64,000 nt of DNA from Mytilus trossulus (lineage: Eukaryota; Mollusca; Bivalvia; Mytilida; Mytilidae), in assembly GCF_036588685.1 (NCBI RefSeq), contig NC_086378.1:15355578-15419577 (forward strand), read 5' to 3'. The translations under genes and the position numbers were made by a program. Below the pieces are notes generated by a model. It saw only the letters and a program-made list of their open reading frames with translations. It did not search any database and had not been told where the DNA came from. Of the stretch, positions 44,801 to 55,740 are shown one piece after another (positions within the stretch are counted from its first letter, which is position 1; every line of letters starts with the position of its first letter).

Positions 44801-47800
44801 ACATTTGATTTCGTGGTTCACCAGTACCCACGAAAGCCACAAAAATTGGTATCCCACGAATAATAATGAATCCACAGTACTAAAAGACATATATTAGATT
44901 TTCTTAGTAGTAACTAAGATCTTTTTCTATTATGGGCATACGACACAGTTTTTATCCCGTATTTACAGTTTGATGAAATCGGCTAATTTTTGCCTGATTT
45001 AATCAAATATGTAATAAAAATATACCTTCATGTGCTACTTTTTTGTTAAATGAGGTCGATATTTTGAATATTTGCCGTATATCTGGCCGTATTTTTTGTT
45101 TGTTTTAAAAGATAAACACAAATCGTGTTTTGTTTGATAATTTGTAAATTCTGTATTTTATAAGTATTCTAAAAAAAATTACGTTAGCAACGTCATTACC
45201 TCCCATGTAACTGTATCGAATGCCCTTAATGTCCTACCCACATACATTGTCTGCATATTCCATATTGGTAGAATGACAAGGTTCAGGATTTTCTATATAA
45301 AAATATCATCCTTACATGCAGTCTGGTTTAAAAGTATAATACATGGTGATAAACACAACATTGTATGTAAATTACAAATGTGTTTGACATACAAGACAAT
45401 GTTCTTAACACAATTCAGTAAACAAAAGCGGACAGGTATATGTGAAAATGAAACAACATAATAATACAATACAAGATCCAAACGTTTGGTGTTGAACAAG
45501 TAAATTGACGAAAAGAATTTCAGATGAAAATCACAGCTTTTCTGTTTAGAAAGAAACGAAAGGGATTCTGACTGTTTATGAAAAAGTAGTTCGTACAAAC
45601 AACATAATAATACATTCTAAGATCACACCTTTTGGTGTTGAATAAGTAAATTGACGAAAAGTACTCCAGATGAAACTCACAGCTTTTTTGTGAAGAAAAG
45701 ACCGAAAACAAATTCTGACTGTATATGGAAAAGTCGTTCGTACTTACGTTGTCTGCTATTTGCTTTAAAAAATGGTGATGTTTTTGTCTGTGATTTGTTG
45801 ACATAAATTGGAATGAATATATCTATTTCTAGCAGGAACGCCTCATTATTGTCTTGTCCACAGAAAGGTAAAACGAGACCATCATTCGTCAACATGTCTT
45901 TTCTGAACGGCTGCAAATATAACAAATATCTAAATTCATAAACTATATTGAGAAATAATATAATTATTGTAACTTGAAAACATATTATACAGCTCTTCGG
46001 GTTGAAACCGACCAAATTAATTTTTTTTTAACAAAATCACTTAATAAATAAAAACTAAGCAGCTCCTATGTATTAAGAATTGCACATTTTACAAGATTTT
46101 AATACATCTTATCAATATCTATTCCATTCCGGATAAGTTCTAAAATTACACAACTTTTTCATCCAGTTCAAGCTTTCTGGGACCCTGTTTAAACAATTCA
46201 CCATGCATGATACCTTTTAATGAGACCTGTTTAAACTACCGTAAAAAATTCAAACACAATATTGTTTTACTTTAATTTTAATTTCGATAAAAGTGGATCC
46301 TACTATATCAAAGTTTCTTGATGATCACTTTCTAAAGTTTTTTCTCCCTCAGCTCACTACGGTGACCTAAACAGGAAGTTGTATAGCTATGACTGTTTTT
46401 CCCGGAATGGACTAAATAGCGATAAGGTGATTTTGACAAGTTAAGACACTTGTACTAATAAATTGCTAACAGACCATAATTTTCTAAATGGCATCACAGA
46501 AAAGTAACTCGTAATTTTGCTAAATCCTTATAGTTGTTTAAGAATTAAAGAGAGTAGTATTTTCTCTCGAACAGATCTTTATAAAAAGGGACGAATGATA
46601 CAAAAGAAATATTAAAACTAATAAGTAAACAGAGACGTGATAATGTCGTGCCACAAAACGAAAAACGACAACAAAAAATAATTATTTTATTGCTTATTTC
46701 CAAACTAGCTATGAGTGAATATAGTTTTGACAAGGATGAGATTGACCTGTCACAGTTATAAATAGATCAGGCTTGTAATCGATGAAGAGATTGACGGAAC
46801 CCTTTCCTTAAAATCTTTTGTTTTGTTAATACTTGATAGCCAGACATTCATAATGGGAGCAAACTATCGGTGGTAATAAATAAAGAGAGTAAAAAGTTAG
46901 TAGAAAAATAGTGAGATAATATTATTTTTAAATTTGAAGAAACTTCAATTCCTTTTTTTACACATTGCAGTATATTGTCTAAATTAAATGTTTACCTACC
47001 GAAGTTCCGTTAAACGCTATGTAGGTAGCCGTATCGTTCTCGTATACAACTAACGACCAAGCTTTGACAATAACCGAACTATTCGAAATACTTGGTAAGC
47101 CAATTTCGGTGAAGTCATAACAAAGGTCCTCGAATGTTCTATTCTGCATTGAATATCCTACAAGACTGATTGTACATGGTGGGTCTATAGGATAACCGTC
47201 ACCAAACAACATTACTGATGTGTTAGCTTGTATTTGAAATAATTCATCACAAATGCTTTCTGGATGATGTCGCCCAACTTGCACTGCAATTAATGTACAG
47301 TTTTATCAAGGCAAACATAATTTATTTTTACAGATTTTCTAGTATTATGATTTATGCAGCGCTACTGATATAAGATAGTATTATAGGAACACGATGACAT
47401 GAAATCATATATCATTAGAAAAAAACAAAACTTTATAGAGCCTTCTTTAATGTCCGTATTTTTTATCAAATGTAGTACAACATGAAATTATGTATACACT
47501 TTACTCAATCGTTCAGTAAAATTTGAAACGGTTGACTTATATATATATATATATATCTATGGAACACGGCAGACAAAAATAATATGATATATTTCGTCCC
47601 TCTTTTATAGTTCATTGTATTTGATATAAATCCGGTTTTGTATGTTGAACTGTTTTACATGTTTCATTTCAGTGTCTTTCATAACGTTCAGTGTTGTTTT
47701 TCGTATTTCTAAATGCCGTATTGGGATCTATAGTTTCTATCTCTTTTGTCCTTTCGTCACTGGTGAACAGAAGGCTCATTGACTATAATTCCAAATCATA

Positions 47801-48404
47801 TTTTCATATCTATGTGTGTATATAAAAATTAAAAGGCGACACAAGAATGTTTTTGTGTTCAAAGCATTGTATAAATATCTGCTTAACGATTACCTTACAG
47901 ATACATTCTGTGTTCAAACATATACAATTTTACATTTTTGATATTATATTGTTATGACAGTAGAAAATGTAGCAGTTTGCCTTACATAAACTTATATGTG
48001 GTTTTATGTACAGCGTACTTATAGCAAACGTCATTGTAAAACAAATGATGAGGAAAATGTTGCCTTTTCAGAATCTAGAGTACTATGGATCATCTCATTG
48101 TCCGTACACCAAAATGAAAATAATGTCACCATATTGGATGGATTTTCATTGTTTAGAACGGTTTAAACAATCACAACATTTTGGTGTACGTTTTTGAAAA
48201 TATTACCCAGAATGCATTATATTCTAAAACGGCGAACTAAAGTAAGTATACGTAAGTAATCGACAGTCAAAAAGTTATCTAAGTCTTTAATTAAATCATT
48301 CACTGATAGAATGCAGGAGAAACATCAACTTCGTTCAAACAAATATACTTACATTCAAAATTTGTAATGTTACAGTAGCAAATATTTACTTCTAAACTCA
48401 GCAA
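41751..48404 (-). CDS. Gene D: single-pass membrane glycoprotein, paralogue of gene C
   Basis: Six - strand exons (48404-48353, 47283-47000, 45910-45748, 43962-43777, 43296-43111, 41839-41751) with GT/AG borders join in frame; phases are 1, 0, 1, 1 and 1. The product has an extracellular domain with Cys at SIC, PPC and LCY and five sequons, and a linker exon with a Cys. A Cys cluster follows (ICDCQGCLPC), then a transmembrane helix (LITIMGGVVTSLFIPVVLLL), the PGDG acidic region, and a 28-residue tail rich in Ser/Thr/Asp/Glu ending SFHTAY. An AATAAA follows the stop. Gene C shares the first five exons but stops inside the membrane exon. The start codon exon upstream of 48404 is not identified. 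The function is unknown; receptor-like by architecture. Confidence 0.72.
41840..43110 (-). other. Gene D last intron
   Basis: No further exon supported. The open frames of up to about 100 codons on the - strand here lack splice support and look like AT-rich chance frames. Confidence 0.4.
43111..43296 (-). CDS. Gene D exon: transmembrane helix and PGDG region
   Basis: Acceptor CTTGTTTACAG; donor GTATAG (- strand). D-FNNLITI, membrane helix, VRHHIRNRG, then KRNPGDGSDDIDGKMDNND. Closely matches gene C's last exon up to PGDG. Confidence 0.85.
43777..43962 (-). CDS. Gene D exon: Cys-cluster juxtamembrane region
   Basis: Acceptor TTTAAACTAG; donor GTTAGT (- strand). FSPDYAEYRNTSLTSFW, NINQIILLRNPSICDCQGCL, then an acidic stretch (KDEDDSKGN). 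Entry and exit phases match the equivalent gene C exon. Confidence 0.75.
44668..44879. mobile_element. MITE with CTGTGGATTCATT ends and TA target duplication
   Basis: The left end TA-CTGTGGATTCATTTATTTTCGTGGGTACC and the right end, in reverse complement (CTGTGGATTCATTATTATTCGTGGGATACC), pair over about 30 bp and are flanked by TA. TTTCGTGG-type words recur inside. I recognise this end as common in bivalves. It lies in a gene D intron. Confidence 0.85.
45480..45720. repeat. Two-copy local repeat of about 125 bp in gene D's intron
   Basis: 45466-45590 and 45600-45725 share AATAATACA, CAAGATC/TAAGATC, TTGGTGTTGAACAAGTAAAT, GACGAAAAG and CAGATGAAAATCACAGCTTTT. It lies immediately next to the 45748-45910 exon. 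Confidence 0.7.
45748..45910 (-). CDS. Gene D exon: linker between ectodomain and Cys cluster
   Basis: Acceptor TTATATTTGCAG; donor GTAAGT (- strand). PFRKDMLTNDGLVLPFCGQD, LLEIDIFIPIYVNKS and a basic end (KANSRQR). Phase 0 in, 1 out, as in gene C's 91-base exon; it is nearly twice as long as that exon. Confidence 0.78.
47000..47283 (-). CDS. Gene D exon: main extracellular domain
   Basis: Acceptor TTAATTGCAG; donor GTAGGT (- strand). Two bases plus 94 codons: SICDELFQIQANTS, GYPIDPPCTISLVGYSMQN, FEDLCYDFTEIGLP, then beta-rich sequence. Sequons NTS, NRT, NSS, NDT and NGT. Homologous to gene C's 35778-35501. Confidence 0.84.
48104..48190. repeat. Short inverted repeat
   Basis: CGTACACCAAAATG at 48104-48117 and CATTTTGGTGTACG at 48177-48190 are perfect 14-bp inverted repeats around 59 bases. 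It may be the ends of a tiny MITE. Confidence 0.6.
48353..48404 (-). CDS. Gene D exon: short N-terminal exon
   Basis: Acceptor with a long T tract (TTTTTTTTTTTCAG) and donor GTAAGT (- strand) bound 17 codons plus one base, LLSLEVNICYCNITNFE. Phase, size and position match gene C's 36488-36425 exon. Less hydrophobic than gene C's, so the signal peptide may lie further upstream. Confidence 0.5.
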
Positions 48405-48409
48405 CTGAA

Positions 48410-49750
48410 AAAAAAAAGATTCTTTTGTTAGTTTCACGTGTATCCTTTTAAAATAAAGATTATTTATTTATTCATTTTCCTCATCACTACCTTTTTTATA
48501 CATGAATTTATGCATGTGAGTACGTGTAAGTATGTGTTATCATGTGCATATGTGTGCTTTCCTGACGTGTGCGTGTTCGGCCTCTTATTCAGCGAAAACG
48601 ATGTTGTTCAATTAAGACATTATTAAATGTACATTATTAGTTTACTAATTTGAAATAGTGCTTGTAATTCAGTGCTTCTTCATAAAAGAATTGTTTGTTA
48701 TGATTGTATAATAATTGTTTTTATTTCATGCAAAATGAGAATAAGCCACAAAATACACTTTGACAGCAGTTTTTTTTTATCTTTCTAAACCTACACGAAT
48801 ATACATACATCTCAATATAAACACTGACTTATAGGGTTTAATGTAGTTTACACATTTTGTTACTTTTTCTTTTAGATTGCTACTATTAAGAATCTTACCA
48901 TAAGCAACATAGAAATTATCCTTAATATAATATGCATCTTCAATTTATATACACGTTTTGAATAATCTTATTTCAATTCTTGTGTATTTAAAATGAAAGT
49001 AAATTGCATATCTTTTGCTATTCAATAACATACCTTTAAAAATAATGAACAGTTTATTCTATAATAAATAATTTTTATAACTGGTCAAGTTACCAGATGA
49101 TAAATAAAGTCTAAAATTTCGGTTTTAAAAAGTACGTTATCGGTTACACTAGATAATAATGATACGTTTAGCTAAATTTCAATAACCTCATTTTCATACG
49201 AAAATAGTCTCACATTCGTTTAAAATAGTTTGAACCAGTGATACATTTCTCTCGATGGTATCAGATTATCATAGGTCTTAACAATGACCTTGCAAAGCAT
49301 GAATATAATATCTTTATTTAAAGAGAGTATTCCATTTGGATTAAATGAATTTTCAATAAGGCTATCTGCATACAATGTTAACAATATGAATAAAACATAT
49401 ATTTAATCTACAATTACACACATGTTACACGTAACAATTGACATATATAAAGTAATATAACAACAACAAAAACACCTATGGTATACATTGTGGCTTAACA
49501 TATAAATTTAACACTTTTAAAAATAAAATGACTTGTAAGAGATTTTGAATGCAGATACACTTTTTGATTTTTTAATTTTACTGGACAGTGAATTTCACAC
49601 TTTTGAACCACTAAAAAGAAAAACTTGATTTGTATAATTCTGTATTTGATTTAGCCTTTTAGGGACAATAAAATTATCCGATGATTAAAGTCGAGTATTG
49701 TACGATTGTTTACTACTTGTAGGCACAAAAAGATTCGATAAATATTTTGG
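48410..49750. other. Non-coding region upstream of gene D
   Basis: The first exon of gene D may be here but was not recognised. AT-rich; no element identified. Confidence 0.4.
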
Positions 49751-49756
49751 TGCAAT

Positions 49757-50610
49757 TGTGACAAAAATGTCTTTAAGCATAATATAGTATGAGCTGTTTC
49801 TTGTTGAGTCATAATCTTTAATAATTTACGTGTTTGAAGAATATTATCCGTGGTTGTAACGAGACTCGTTAATTGTTGCTGGGGTGCTCTCTTCGAGGTC
49901 AACGCTGTTGGTAAAGAAAGACACCATTCATTGTGCGAGTTGGCTCATTCATTATTTGGCCGTCGACGGATAAACATCGGAAAGTAAATACCAGCAAATA
50001 CAGAAGTTTAAAAGGAAAGTTTGTAAACCTAGTTTGAGTTGAAAGCTTGTGGTTTGTAATAGACTGGCGACTTTGGTGCTTCGGAAACTACGTATTACAA
50101 TTATTAGAAGCTACCGTGTTGTTCTGATACTGTAATTCCCGTCGGGAATGGTCGCAGTCCCTCGAAAAGGTAGTTTGTAATAGTCTGGTGACTTCAGTGC
50201 TCCAAAGACTAGTTGCTTCAGAGACTAGTCGTTTCAGGAAAGGGTGATTTAGAGACTGGGTAACTCAGAACTAGGTGTTTCAGGAACCTAGAATTTTTGA
50301 AACTTGTTCTTATTTAATAGTGGTTGAATTGTGTTTTAATATAATTGTTTGTCAAATAAGTTCGGACCTCGGAGTCAGTAAAAGGATCAAGGATAATTTG
50401 AGGTTATAGTTTTCAGAATACTTTCTGATACAAAGTTGATTGTGTAAATATCTTTGTGCCTTTATTAAGTTTCAAAGTTTTAAGTTTGGTTTCGTGGTTT
50501 TTAAGTAAAGTCTCGAAGTTGTAGTTATAGGTTGAAAGATTGATATTGGAATATCTCAGATTCTGTGAAAACGGATACGAACATAAAGTTCATAAGCCAA
50601 ACACGTTACA
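49757..50610 (+). repeat. Left LTR of an LTR retrotransposon
   Basis: Begins TGTGACAAAAATGTCTTTAA and ends CCAAACACGTTACA; 5'-TG...CA-3' ends are typical. It aligns over most of its length with 52834-54159 (shared GGATAAACATCG, AAGTTTAAAAGGAAAGTTTG, CGTCGGGAATGGTCGCAGTC). Confidence 0.85.
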
Positions 50611-51199
50611 AAATTGATAGCTGCGCTGGGATCTGAGAAACTTCAGTATTCTTGTAAATAATCACATTGTTTTATTGTCATTATTTTCTATTTGTCCTGG
50701 CAAGAAGTAACAAATTGTTTTGAAGATAGTATTACATTGATTGTCAAGTTGTGGAATACAATATTTTACAAACACTTGTTTGATTTTTTTTTGAGAATAT
50801 GTCGCGAAAATACAGAGAAGATAAAATTTTGTATGGGTTATACAGTGACGAAACAAGAAATTGACCAGGGAGTTAGATAAATTAAACCGGGAAATATGGC
50901 GCTTAAGAAATAAAAGTTATGAAAAACCCAGACTTTGCTTAGTCAACTTTCATTAGTCAAGCAACACGTCCAAGACAATCTGACTCTAGAATTGCTACTG
51001 CAAGAATTCCGAACACTGACTTTGGGACAGGCAGCAACATATTCAAAAGTACAAATATTGAGATATGGGATAAGTCAAAGATTATCTCAACGCCTGTAAT
51101 AACTGATAACTATTTTCCAGCTTCGAAAAAATTAGCACAAAAGACAAAATAGGTATGTATACGGAAGACAAGTCTATCAATAAAAGCAAAAAGAATATA

Positions 51200-51484
51200 A
51201 AGCCCGCTTTGTTTGACGGCCAGGGGTCATGAATAGATTACATGTCTCATTTCGATGCAAGTTCAAATATAAATAGTTGGATAGATGTAGAAAAGGGTGA
51301 GTATTTGGCAGTCTCATTGAGAGGAAAAGCCCAGGGTGTACTCGGAAATCTACCCACAGATAAAAGACAAGATTTTAAAGAACTTGGCAGGTCTTTTGAA
51401 GAAAGAGTTTTGCCTGCCAATCAAACGGAATTGTATGGAACAGAACAAAATTACGGGATCGTCGTTAAAGTCTTCCTGAACTAG
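51200..51484 (+). pseudogene. Gag-like fragment of the LTR element
   Basis: After KPALFDGQGS and a stop at 51230, the frame reads HFDASSNINSW, then EYLAVSLRGKAQGVLGNLP, DFKELGRSFEERVLPANQTE. The pattern (LAVSLRG-AQ-VL--L, then FE-RF-P-NQTELY) is that of Gypsy-type Gag capsid regions. It is truncated at 51482. Confidence 0.7.
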
Positions 51485-51985
51485 GCTAAGCTATGAGAGA
51501 AACTTAATTTTGTGTTTTAGTAAATATATTGTTTTCTATGTAGGTTGATTGGCTATACAAACGTAATCGTATTTCGACTTTTGTTCTAAAAAATTTCATA
51601 GCCCTCGAGTCCTAATGACTCGCTTTCTTTTCTATTTCCATATTTACAAACAAAGTTATGTTTTTCTTCTTCTCATTTGATAAGTGAGGTCCAACACTTA
51701 GAGTTTCGTTGGCATGGACAAACGGACACAGATTTCCTAAAAGGGTTTTTCCTAGGCGGCCACGAAACATGCATTTATTCAGTTATTCTAATACAAAAGG
51801 TCAACATTGAAGAGTATATATTTGTGTTGAACAATGATGCTATTGTTTTCACATTGTATAGTGTATTATATGTTTATATCGATCATTTGTCTTATGAAAT
51901 CGGCAGCTCACAATATGCAGTACTCGGGCTAGTCAACAACATAAGTTTGTGTTGTGGTTTTCTGTAAATAGTTTAGATGTATTAA

Positions 51986-52273
51986 GTGGAAAGAAGACTA
52001 TTGGTTATGAACCAAGAGAAGAGCAGGTTGACATGCTACCAGTGTAACAGACAGTTTAAAAAGACAGCATATCATACACGTCATATGACAAGGTGTCACC
52101 AGGGTAATGCTGCTGAAAACATTGAGCTACCAAATGAGCAAGATTACATTTATAAGGAAAAAGATGACAAATCACACAACAGTAGAGAGGAGAAACATGT
52201 TTTAAACAAGAAAAAGGTGTTCGAAAGCCTGACGCAGATATTGAGATTTTTGATGAAATATGTCTTAAAATGA
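51986..52273 (+). CDS. C2H2 zinc-finger-like ORF inside the LTR element
   Basis: An open frame of about 95 codons. Its N-terminal part has CYQCNRQFKKTAYHTRHMTRCH, a C-x2-C...H-x4-5-H arrangement like a single C2H2 finger, followed by a charged, Lys/Glu/Asp-rich region. The start may be later than 51986 (ATG at 52005). It could be a captured gene piece, an element-specific protein or a chance frame. Confidence 0.35.
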   Translation: MERRLLVMNQEKSRLTCYQCNRQFKKTAYHTRHMTRCHQGNAAENIELPNEQDYIYKEKDDKSHNSREEKHVLNKKKVFESLTQILRFLMKYVLK

Positions 52274-52833
52274 GAAGTACAAGAAGGCCGACAGGGCCAG
52301 TGAAACTTGTGGCCTCAAAAAAGGCAAAATCACTAGAACTGTTGAGATTTCTCGAGAGATGATATATTCAAAAATGATAAAGATTTGAAATACACCGTTC
52401 AAAAAGTTTAAAAATTTTAATCGGTTATTGTAGATAGCAATGCTTTTTTTTTATTAAAATATTATTGTCATTGTAATTGTTGAGTTGTGTTGAAGTCCAC
52501 ACAGCAGATGGAAAAAAAATATATCTACACAATGTATGTAAAGTCCGTCGGATGGGGTAAAATCCTAGGTCCCATGTGTGGGGAAAGTCACGCCCTGTGC
52601 ATGTAAAAGAACCCTCATGTAAGCCATGAGTGATTCTTGTCGAGGCAAAATTTATTTCAGAACCTATGTTTGGTCATTTCAGTTGACAGTGGCAATTTGT
52701 TCATTCGAAATTTGGAGAAGCTTATGTCTCAATACTTAATAAAAACATCTGTAGGCAGTTGATTTTTGTTGATACAAATAGGGGGAAAAGTATGTTAGTC
52801 ATGCAAGGAAGCATGAAAAAGGAGGCGGGGTAA

Positions 52834-54159
52834 TGTGACAAAAATGCCTTTAACATTTTTATCCCCGCCACACTATTTATGTGTGTGCCTGTCCCAAGCC
52901 TGGAGCCTGTAATTCAGTGGTTGTCATTTGCTTATGTTTTACATATTTGTTTTTCGTCTTTTTTTTTTATATAAATAAGGCCGTTAGTGTTCTCGTTTGA
53001 ATTGTTTAACATTGTCTTATCGGAACCTTTTATAGATGACTATGCGGTATGGGCTTTATCATTGTTCAAGGCTGTACGGTGACCTGTAGATGTTAATGTC
53101 TGTGTCATTTTGATCTCTTGTGGATAGTTGTCTCATTGGCAATCATACCACATCTTCTTTTTTTTTTATATTTAAGCATAATAAAGTATTTGTAAGTTTG
53201 TTGTTGATTTGTAATCTGTAATAGTTTACGCATTTGAAGAATGCATTAATGGAAAATACATTTAAATCATCCTTTTATCCTTGGTTTTTACGAGACGCAT
53301 TAATTGTTGCTAAGGTGCTCTCTTCGAAGTCCACACTCTTGGTATATACAGACATCATTCCTTGCGCGAGTTGACTCATTTATTATTTGGCCGTTGACGG
53401 ATAAACATCGAAAAGTAAATACCAGCAAGTACAGAAGTTTAAAAGGAAAGTTTGTAAACCTAGTTTGAGTTGAAAGCTTGTGGTTTTGAAGCAAGCGGTT
53501 TTTTTAAGTCTTTCCGATTCTGTCAAGCTACCGGGTTGTTCAAATACTGTAATTTTCCTCTGGAATGTTCTCAGTCCCTCGAACAGGTAGTTTGTAATAG
53601 TCTGGTGACTTTGGTGCTTCGGATACTAAGTATTACAATTATTAGAACCTACCTGGTTGTTCCGATACTGTAATTTCCGTTGGGAATGGTCGCAGTCCCT
53701 CGAACAGGTAGTTTGTAATAGTATGGTGACTTCAGTGCTCCGGACACTAGGTGCTCCAGAGACAAGTCGTTTCAGGACTAGGTGTCTCAGAGACTAGGTG
53801 TCTCAGAACTAAATGTTTCAGGCAAGTAGAATTTTTGAAACTTGTTCTTATTTTATAGTGGTTGAATGGTTTTAATATAATTGTTTGTCAAATTGAGATG
53901 GGACCTCGGAGTCAGTAAACGGATCAAGGATAAATTGAGGCTATAGTTTTCAGACAACTTTTTGATTCAAAGTTAATTGTGTAAATATCGTTGTTCCTTT
54001 ATTAGGTTTCAAAGTTTAAATGTTAGTTTCGTGGTTTTTAAGTAAAGTCTCGAAGTTGAAGTTATAGGTTTTGAGTTAATTTAAAAGATTGATATTGGGG
54101 TATCTCAGATTCTGTGAAAACGGATACGAACATATAGGTCATGAGCCAAACACGTTACA
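52834..54159 (+). repeat. Right LTR, split by a nested repeat
   Basis: Begins TGTGACAAAAATGCCTTTAA and ends CCAAACACGTTACA. It is longer than the left LTR because of the nested insertion at 52854-53170 and an internal tandem duplication of about 150 bp (two versions of GTCCCTCGAACAGGTAGTTT, near 53575 and 53692). Confidence 0.82.
52854..53170 (+). repeat. Dispersed repeat (GACTATGCGGTATGGGCTTT family) nested in the LTR
   Basis: Inserted between TTTAA at 52849-52853 and TTTAA at 53171-53175, an exact 5-bp target duplication. The left LTR shows the empty site (CTTTAAGCAT). Here the family's left part starts CATTTTTATCCCCGCC and its right end is CACATCTTC plus a T run and TATA. Confidence 0.85.
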
Positions 54160-54174
54160 CCAGTTTATGTTTTG

Positions 54175-55740
54175 ATTTACACATTAATTATGATTTGTTG
54201 TAAAGTTTTCTCTTAGTAACAGAAATAATTCCATATTCCTTAAACAGTTCAATAGATGGTTTACGAATATCGTGTTCTTTTAAAATAATTCTAGCTGCCT
54301 TTTTTGCAATTTTTGTAACCTGTCAACTAATAACTTGTTACAGATTCCCTATACTGAACAACAGAAATCCAAATGTGGAAGAATATACGCATTATAAAAT
54401 AGAATTCGTGCATTGTGATTCAAGTATTTCTTGATTTTTTTTAATAAAGCTAATGAAGAATTAAACTTTTTTGATTATATGATTAATTTGATCATACCAA
54501 GGAAGAGTGTTGTCAACAAAAATACCCAGGATTTTTTCATAATGACTTTCATTAATTTTTGGCCATTAATGGTTACATTTAACATTCACCAGCCCAGTAG
54601 TCAGCACTTCGGTGTTGACATGAATATCAATTATATGGTCATTTTTATAAATTTTCTGTTTACAAAACTTTGAATTCTTCCAAAAACTCAGGATTTTCTT
54701 ACGCCCAGGAGTAGATTACCTTAGCCGTATTTGGCACAACTTTTTGAAATTTTTGGGTCCTCAATGCTCTTCAACTTTGTATTTTTTTTGGCTTTTTAAC
54801 TGTTTTGATCTGAGCGTCACTGATGAGTATTATGTAGACGAAACGCGCGTCTGGCGTATTAAATTATAATCCTGGTACCTTTGATAACTATTAATGTATC
54901 ATTACAATGTTTTTGTTTAGAACCATACTTAGTTTTAGTTTTTGACACACTAACTAACATTTTGTTTTTATCAACCCAATGACAAATAATTTCTAAAACA
55001 ACATTGAGTGTCTGACTTAAATACCTTTTGTCTTTTCCAATTACAGAAATAGTGGTATCATCAGCAAAAAGATCAAGATTAGGATAAGGATTACAAAAAG
55101 GAAAATCATTGATAAATATTAAGGATAATATAGGACCTAAAACGGACCCATGAGGTACACCTGCTTTTAATGTAGATACATCTGATAAAAGTATTTGCAA
55201 TTGATACGACGTGATGTCTATCAGCTAAATACGAAGTAAACCAATGAACTAGATTATAAGAACATTTTTATTTTTGTAATTTTTGAAGGAGCAGTTTATG
55301 ATTTAGAAGATCAAAAGCTTTATACAGATCTAAATATACTGCCCCTACTAAATTTCCTTCATCAACGGCTGTTAACCATTTATCTAACAAAGAAGTCATA
55401 GCAGTTTGACAGGAAAGGTTTGCATGAAAGCCTGACTGCATGACATACAATAGATTATATTTGTTCAGAAAATCCATCAATGAGTTTTTACGTGTCGCTC
55501 AAGGCTCTTAGATAGTATGGTAAAATTGCAATAGGTCTGCAGTTAAAAACATCATTTTTTAAAAACATTTTAATATGTTTAAATACTGGTAGAATTTTAG
55601 CCAGTTTGAATAACGATGGGTATACTGATTTTCTGATGCTTAAATTAAAAATGTGGCATAATTGAACTAAAATTAGGTGTGGTGACATTTTTAAAAACTG
55701 TGCACTGATATTATCAAGACCTGTTGGTTTTTCTCATATA
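54175..55740 (-). pseudogene. Non-LTR reverse transcriptase relic (second Jockey/CR1-like copy)
   Basis: On the - strand: FNCRPIAILPYYLRALS (about 55545-55495), YNLLYVMQSGFHANLSCQTA (about 55465-55405), VYLDLYKAFDLLNHK (motif A, about 55345-55300), AGVPHGSVLGPILSLIFIND (about 55165-55105) and LFADDTTISV (catalytic, about 55075-55045). Beyond an insertion, KILGIFVDNTLPWYDQI and ILPHLDFC follow (about 54540-54350). Several frameshifts. It is distinct in sequence from the copy at 1-1521. Confidence 0.85.
54590..54895 (+). repeat. Dispersed repeat (GCGTCTGGCGTA family), full copy
   Basis: Splits the RT relic. Starts CACCAGCCCAGTAGTCAGCA and runs through GGCACAACTTTTTGAAATTT and GAGCGTCACTGATGAGTATT to GAAACGCGCGTCTGGCGTAT and AATCCTGGTACCTTTGATAA. 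Confidence 0.8.

Larger units (their letters stand above)
49757..54159 (+). mobile_element. Non-autonomous LTR retrotransposon (Gypsy-like Gag remnant)
   Basis: Two direct LTRs flank 2.2 kb. A purine-rich tract (GAAAAAGGAGGCGGGG, 52815-52830) stands directly before the right LTR, as expected of a polypurine tract. The sequence after the left LTR (GATAGCTGCGCTGGGATC) is a plausible primer-binding region. Inside are a Gag-like fragment and a C2H2-type ORF, but no protease, RT, RNase H or integrase. No clear target-site duplication was found. Confidence 0.8.

Noticed and set aside
45293..45804. Minus-strand frames with repeated SFLSKQKSCDFHLKFFSSI-type text
   Set aside because: They come from a two-copy 125-bp intronic repeat; only the portion bounded by splice sites at 45748-45910 is treated as exon.
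49651..49902. 83-codon minus-strand frame at the left LTR
   Set aside because: It straddles the LTR boundary at 49757, so it cannot be an old conserved gene.
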